From contig NZ_LIQH01000040.1 of assembly GCF_001418085.1 (NCBI RefSeq), positions 329,243-393,242 on the forward strand: a stretch of 64,000 nt of DNA. The letters are read 5' to 3'. Positions 61,601 to 64,000 of this stretch are shown here, in pieces (position 1 is the first letter of the stretch; every line of letters begins with the position of its first letter). This DNA comes from Lacinutrix algicola. Its GTDB lineage: Bacteria > Bacteroidota > Bacteroidia > Flavobacteriales > Flavobacteriaceae. The notes beneath the pieces were generated by a model. That model was given only the letters and a program-made list of their open reading frames with translations. It did no database searches and was not told the origin of the DNA. Made by a program: the position numbers and the translations under genes.

Positions 61601-64000
61601 AAACTGGAGACGTTACAAATGAATCTGATAATTGTGATACTAATCTAAATGCTACTTTTACAGACTCTGTAGCTAATGGTCCTTGTGAAGGTACTTTTGT
61701 TATTACTAGAACATGGACATTAACAGACGATTGTGATAATGATACTACACCTCAAATTCAAATTATTACAGTTTCAGATGACATTGCGCCTACATTTACT
61801 GCACCTGCTGATATTACTATTAATTGTGAACAAGATGCAAACGATTTAATTATAACTGGCAATGTAACAAACGAAGCTGATAATTGTGATACTAGTTTAG
61901 ATGCTACTTTTATTGATACTATTGTTAATGGTGCTTGTGCAAATCAATATGTAATTACTAGGTCATGGTCATTGACTGATGATTGTGGAAATACTATTAC
62001 AGAATCACAAATAATAACTGTTCAAGATATAACACCTCCTACATTTGTAGAAACTCTACCTACAAATGATACTGTAGATTTTGATTCAATTCCAGACCCT
62101 GAAACTCTAACTGCTGCGGATAACTGCGGGCCAGCTCCTGTTGTTTTTAATGAGATCTCTAATGGTGATATTTGTACTGGAAGTTACACAATAACAAGAA
62201 CATGGACTGCCACAGATATATGTGATTTAACAACAGAGCACATACAAACTCTAACAGTAATCCAACCTATTCTTAGTGCAACAGTAACATCTCAAACTAA
62301 TGTTTTATGTAATAGTGAAGCTACGGGAAATATTGATATTACAGTAACTGGAGGAACAATGCCTTACACGTTTGTATGGAATGATACTAACAATACAACT
62401 ACTGAAGATTTATCTAATGTTATCGCTGGTGCATATAATGTAACAGTAACCGATGCGAATGGATGCACAACATCTATTGGTGCTAGAATTTCTGAACCTA
62501 ATAGTCCACTTAGCTTAAACATAACTAAGATTGATGCTACTTCTTCACAAGGATGTACTAATGGTGAAGCTACTGCTATAGTATCTGGTGGAACAACAAA
62601 TTACACATACCAATGGAGTACTTCTGCTGGAAATCAAACAACTGCCACTGCTACTGGTTTATCAAATGGAATTCATAATGTAACTATTACAGACGCCAAT
62701 AATTGTGAAATTACTCAAAGTATTGTCATAGAATGTGTAAATACTTGTGATGCTAAAGTTGTTATAACTAATATTACTGATGTACTTTGTACTGGTGATT
62801 CTACTGGTACTGCAACTGTAACGGCTAATTCTAATGCTAATCCTAGTGCTACATTTACATTCACTTGGTCTTCTGGTCAAGTAGATGCTGGTGTAACAAC
62901 AAGTACACTTGCTAGTTTAACAGCTGGCGTATACTCAGTAAACGTTACAATTGATGGTACTGTTTGTCTAGCTGTTGAAGAAACTATAGCTATTACAGAA
63001 CCTAGTAATGCTCTTGATGTTACTGCTACAACAACAGATGAATCGGGCCCAACAACTGGTGATGGTACTGCTACTGCTGTAGTAACTGGAGGTGTGTCTC
63101 CTTATACATATTCTTGGACACCAAATGGAGAAACTACAGATACTATTAGTGGACTTAGTGCTGGCTCATATACTATAACTGTTACAGATCACAATGGATG
63201 TACAGATACTACTACAGTGACTGTAAATCCTGGTACATGTAACAACCTTTCTGTAACAGGCACCTCTACTCCTGCTGTCTGCTTTGGAAATAGTAATGGA
63301 AGTATAACCGCTACTGTTACTGGTGGATCTGGAAACTTTACTTACGCTTGGGATACCATAGCTGATACAACAACATCTGTTAATAATTTACCTGCAGGCA
63401 ATTATACTATTATAGTAACAGATACTACAACACAATGTACTACAAGTACAACAATAACTATTAATGAACCTAATATACTAAGCTCTGCAATTGCTGTCTC
63501 TAATATTTTATGTAAAGATGATGCTACCGGATCTCTAGACTTAGCTGTTAATGGTGGCACTGGACCTTATACTTTTTCTTGGAATAATGGTAGTGTTACT
63601 GAAGACCTAATTAATGTTATTGCTGGAACATACTCTGTAACTATTACTGATGCTAATGGATGTGCAACTTCAAATTCTGCAACTATTATTCAACCTGATA
63701 CTAATGTATCTGCTTCTATTACTGAGCAAACAAATATATTATGTGATAGTTTAGGTTCAGTAACTGTGTTAGGCTCTGGTGGTATTGAACCTCTTACCTA
63801 TTCTATAAATGGAGGAACGAACTATCAGACTAACGGTGTTTTTACTGATTTAACTGAAGGAAATTATACAATAATTGTATTGGATGCCAATGGATGTACA
63901 TTTAACCAATCTATATTCATTACTAACTCATGTTTCAATGTTGTTAAAAAATCAACTATTGCAAATGGTGGTACTTGTTTAAATGCGAATAGCGAAATTA
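58699..64000 (+). CDS. giant SprB-like secreted adhesin (3' end missing)
   Basis: The frame from the ATG at 58699 stays open to the right edge (1,767 codons, no stop), so this is a partial gene. A signal peptide of about 28 residues (ending IYSQ) is followed by a segment with QTIYSIKGDFTLIGN. A beta-rich region follows, then four HYR-like repeats with TATDNCG/TDDCGNT motifs (about residues 875-1190), then at least seven SprB-type repeats of about 76 residues. These repeat VTGG..PYTY.W and VTDANGC. No type IX sorting tail is visible because the end lies outside. SprB is the cell-surface adhesin of gliding. Confidence 0.88.
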   Translation, partial: MKTSTNSNLKFVILLFLCFIGINNIYSQVRVPFTQRSSAETPSQTIYSIKGDFTLIGNTNLTLHPNNYSAFASNNGNMRNVNVDGNNFTLTNSSSATLGFSSENGADPECSTIIYAGLYWTGRTNNNNVTLDKRSVKFRHRNQTSYQDIVADVSDIYFPGDNNMYAAYAEVTSIVRANGIGEYFTANIETSTGSNSPTGYYGGWSMVVVYENALMKWRDITVFDGYAYLQGSITTSEILNVSGFNAAQNGPINMKLGIVAGEGDVSIPGDYIEIWEDKNDDGNIDTSFNPLVDEWTPLSHSGNSTVNFFNSSIETGGNARNPNLVNNTGIDISMFNIDNTNNSIIDNSQTSTSFRYGSTQDTYIILNLTMAIDAFVPSIDAELNINSIELDTNITEPYSVNPGEIIEYSTNISNNGTEDLEDFNVSIPFPNTGIFVPGSIQYQVFSPATTTTIPYYDPLVGSNGSIIWDFGDLPLSTNSSDIQATLSFDIQASTNCEDFLSNDCSPVIILDDALMTGNGVISGDPVKVGFIQGYENEGNCIGTQITEPIVVSLTPSLNIDTNAFNFTVQCDGNGNINDLNNWLNSNGNADVEGDCDITWTNNYTGLSNDCGSTGSAPVTFTATDACGNSASTTATFTIIDTLSPTLNGFPSGVDNEQPSCVSVPVLDFSNFIEISGDGNPSTYVEGDAFRFTNVSAGVDAIVTIVETVNATVPVLDDNSAGAISFKPQTAFSLTNPGERAYVEYKMDFVTSGSFTPSPLPEFYTNFNDIDGGNGYGEQNYTPFTTSYTVDDPTDLTITQEGTWIVATAGTTEYNGVTNIYPQANISTINTDTSTFTFRLGVIARSANVSHPGRQHNIQFSCIANYVNPSTISDEITIECDELEDAETLTATDNCGSASVTFNEIRTDGDCPSTYKLERTWTATDLCGNTTTRTLTINVQDSTAPTFTAPEDIEIFTDASCNYNAAVIETGDVTNESDNCDTNLNATFTDSVANGPCEGTFVITRTWTLTDDCDNDTTPQIQIITVSDDIAPTFTAPADITINCEQDANDLIITGNVTNEADNCDTSLDATFIDTIVNGACANQYVITRSWSLTDDCGNTITESQIITVQDITPPTFVETLPTNDTVDFDSIPDPETLTAADNCGPAPVVFNEISNGDICTGSYTITRTWTATDICDLTTEHIQTLTVIQPILSATVTSQTNVLCNSEATGNIDITVTGGTMPYTFVWNDTNNTTTEDLSNVIAGAYNVTVTDANGCTTSIGARISEPNSPLSLNITKIDATSSQGCTNGEATAIVSGGTTNYTYQWSTSAGNQTTATATGLSNGIHNVTITDANNCEITQSIVIECVNTCDAKVVITNITDVLCTGDSTGTATVTANSNANPSATFTFTWSSGQVDAGVTTSTLASLTAGVYSVNVTIDGTVCLAVEETIAITEPSNALDVTATTTDESGPTTGDGTATAVVTGGVSPYTYSWTPNGETTDTISGLSAGSYTITVTDHNGCTDTTTVTVNPGTCNNLSVTGTSTPAVCFGNSNGSITATVTGGSGNFTYAWDTIADTTTSVNNLPAGNYTIIVTDTTTQCTTSTTITINEPNILSSAIAVSNILCKDDATGSLDLAVNGGTGPYTFSWNNGSVTEDLINVIAGTYSVTITDANGCATSNSATIIQPDTNVSASITEQTNILCDSLGSVTVLGSGGIEPLTYSINGGTNYQTNGVFTDLTEGNYTIIVLDANGCTFNQSIFITNSCFNVVKKSTIANGGTCLNANSEI
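62269..63933 (+). repeat. seven tandem SprB-type protein repeats
   Basis: Units start near 62269, 62509, 62748, 63010, 63241, 63475 and 63703 and are 228-262 bases each. Each encodes CN/CxG.STG-like start, VTGG..PYTY.W and a closing VTDANGCT-like end. They are diverged at DNA level, so no exact DNA repeat is left and assembly collapse here is unlikely. Confidence 0.8.

Overview
The window is low-GC DNA from a member of the Bacteroidota, almost certainly a marine Flavobacteriaceae (Lacinutrix/Olleya/Winogradskyella-like). The evidence is consistent across the window. Several promoters carry the Bacteroidota -7 element TAnnTTTG. Lipoproteins end their signal in SC/AC followed by an acidic or polar tail. 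KdnB-type Kdo oxidation, a DUF6428-containing ars operon and DUF4126/DUF3822 proteins are present, as is a giant SprB-like adhesin of the gliding/type IX secretion type. No phage, insertion sequence, CRISPR array or tRNA was seen.

Layout. 1-5.6 kb: ettA (cut by the left edge), a small membrane protein, an MFS exporter, a convergent FMN-reductase/MarR/pirin operon, and an acyl-CoA carboxylase beta subunit. 5.6-17.3 kb: TPR protein and gyrA, then divergent clpC, a small STAS-like protein, hutH, a TlpA-like lipoprotein and the NAD(P)HX repair enzyme. 17.5-23.3 kb: thrA-thrB-thrC interrupted by degenerate palindromic repeats, followed by a VOC protein and a gamma-glutamylcyclotransferase-like protein. 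23.4-27.8 kb: a TetR regulator between two oxidoreductases with two near-identical operators, then two tandem lipoprotein alpha/beta hydrolases. 27.8-29.8 kb: a patch of orphan genes bounded by short direct and inverted repeats that look like cassette junctions. 29.9-36.7 kb: gcvT-glsA-RmlD-like, a stand-alone HflX N-terminal domain, pterin dehydratase, a tail-specific protease and a secreted partner. 36.7-45.2 kb: yebC, a frameshifted lipoprotein, a compact kdsB-HAD-CAT-kdnB-acyltransferase operon acting on lipid A/Kdo chemistry, DUF4126 and a RecD-like helicase. 45.3-50.5 kb: a membrane protein, DUF3822, rsmD, RNase P RNA, and the ars operon (arsR-DUF6428-arsC-acr3). 50.8-58 kb: dnaX (TTG start), a lipoprotein, miaE, an outer-membrane barrel, and the polyphosphate operon sixA-ppk1-ppx. 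58.2-64 kb: a small secreted protein and a very large secreted adhesin that is still open at the right edge.

Most of the window is housekeeping. The parts most worth a second look are four: the cassette-like orphan block at 27.9-29.5 kb, where an exact 11-bp inverted repeat hugs one gene; the TetR operator pair; the Kdo-oxidase operon with its chloramphenicol-acetyltransferase-like member; and the stand-alone HflX domain. Two genes (28687-29380 and 37651-38636) each carry an apparent single-base frameshift. That could be real decay or assembly error, and the sequence alone cannot tell.
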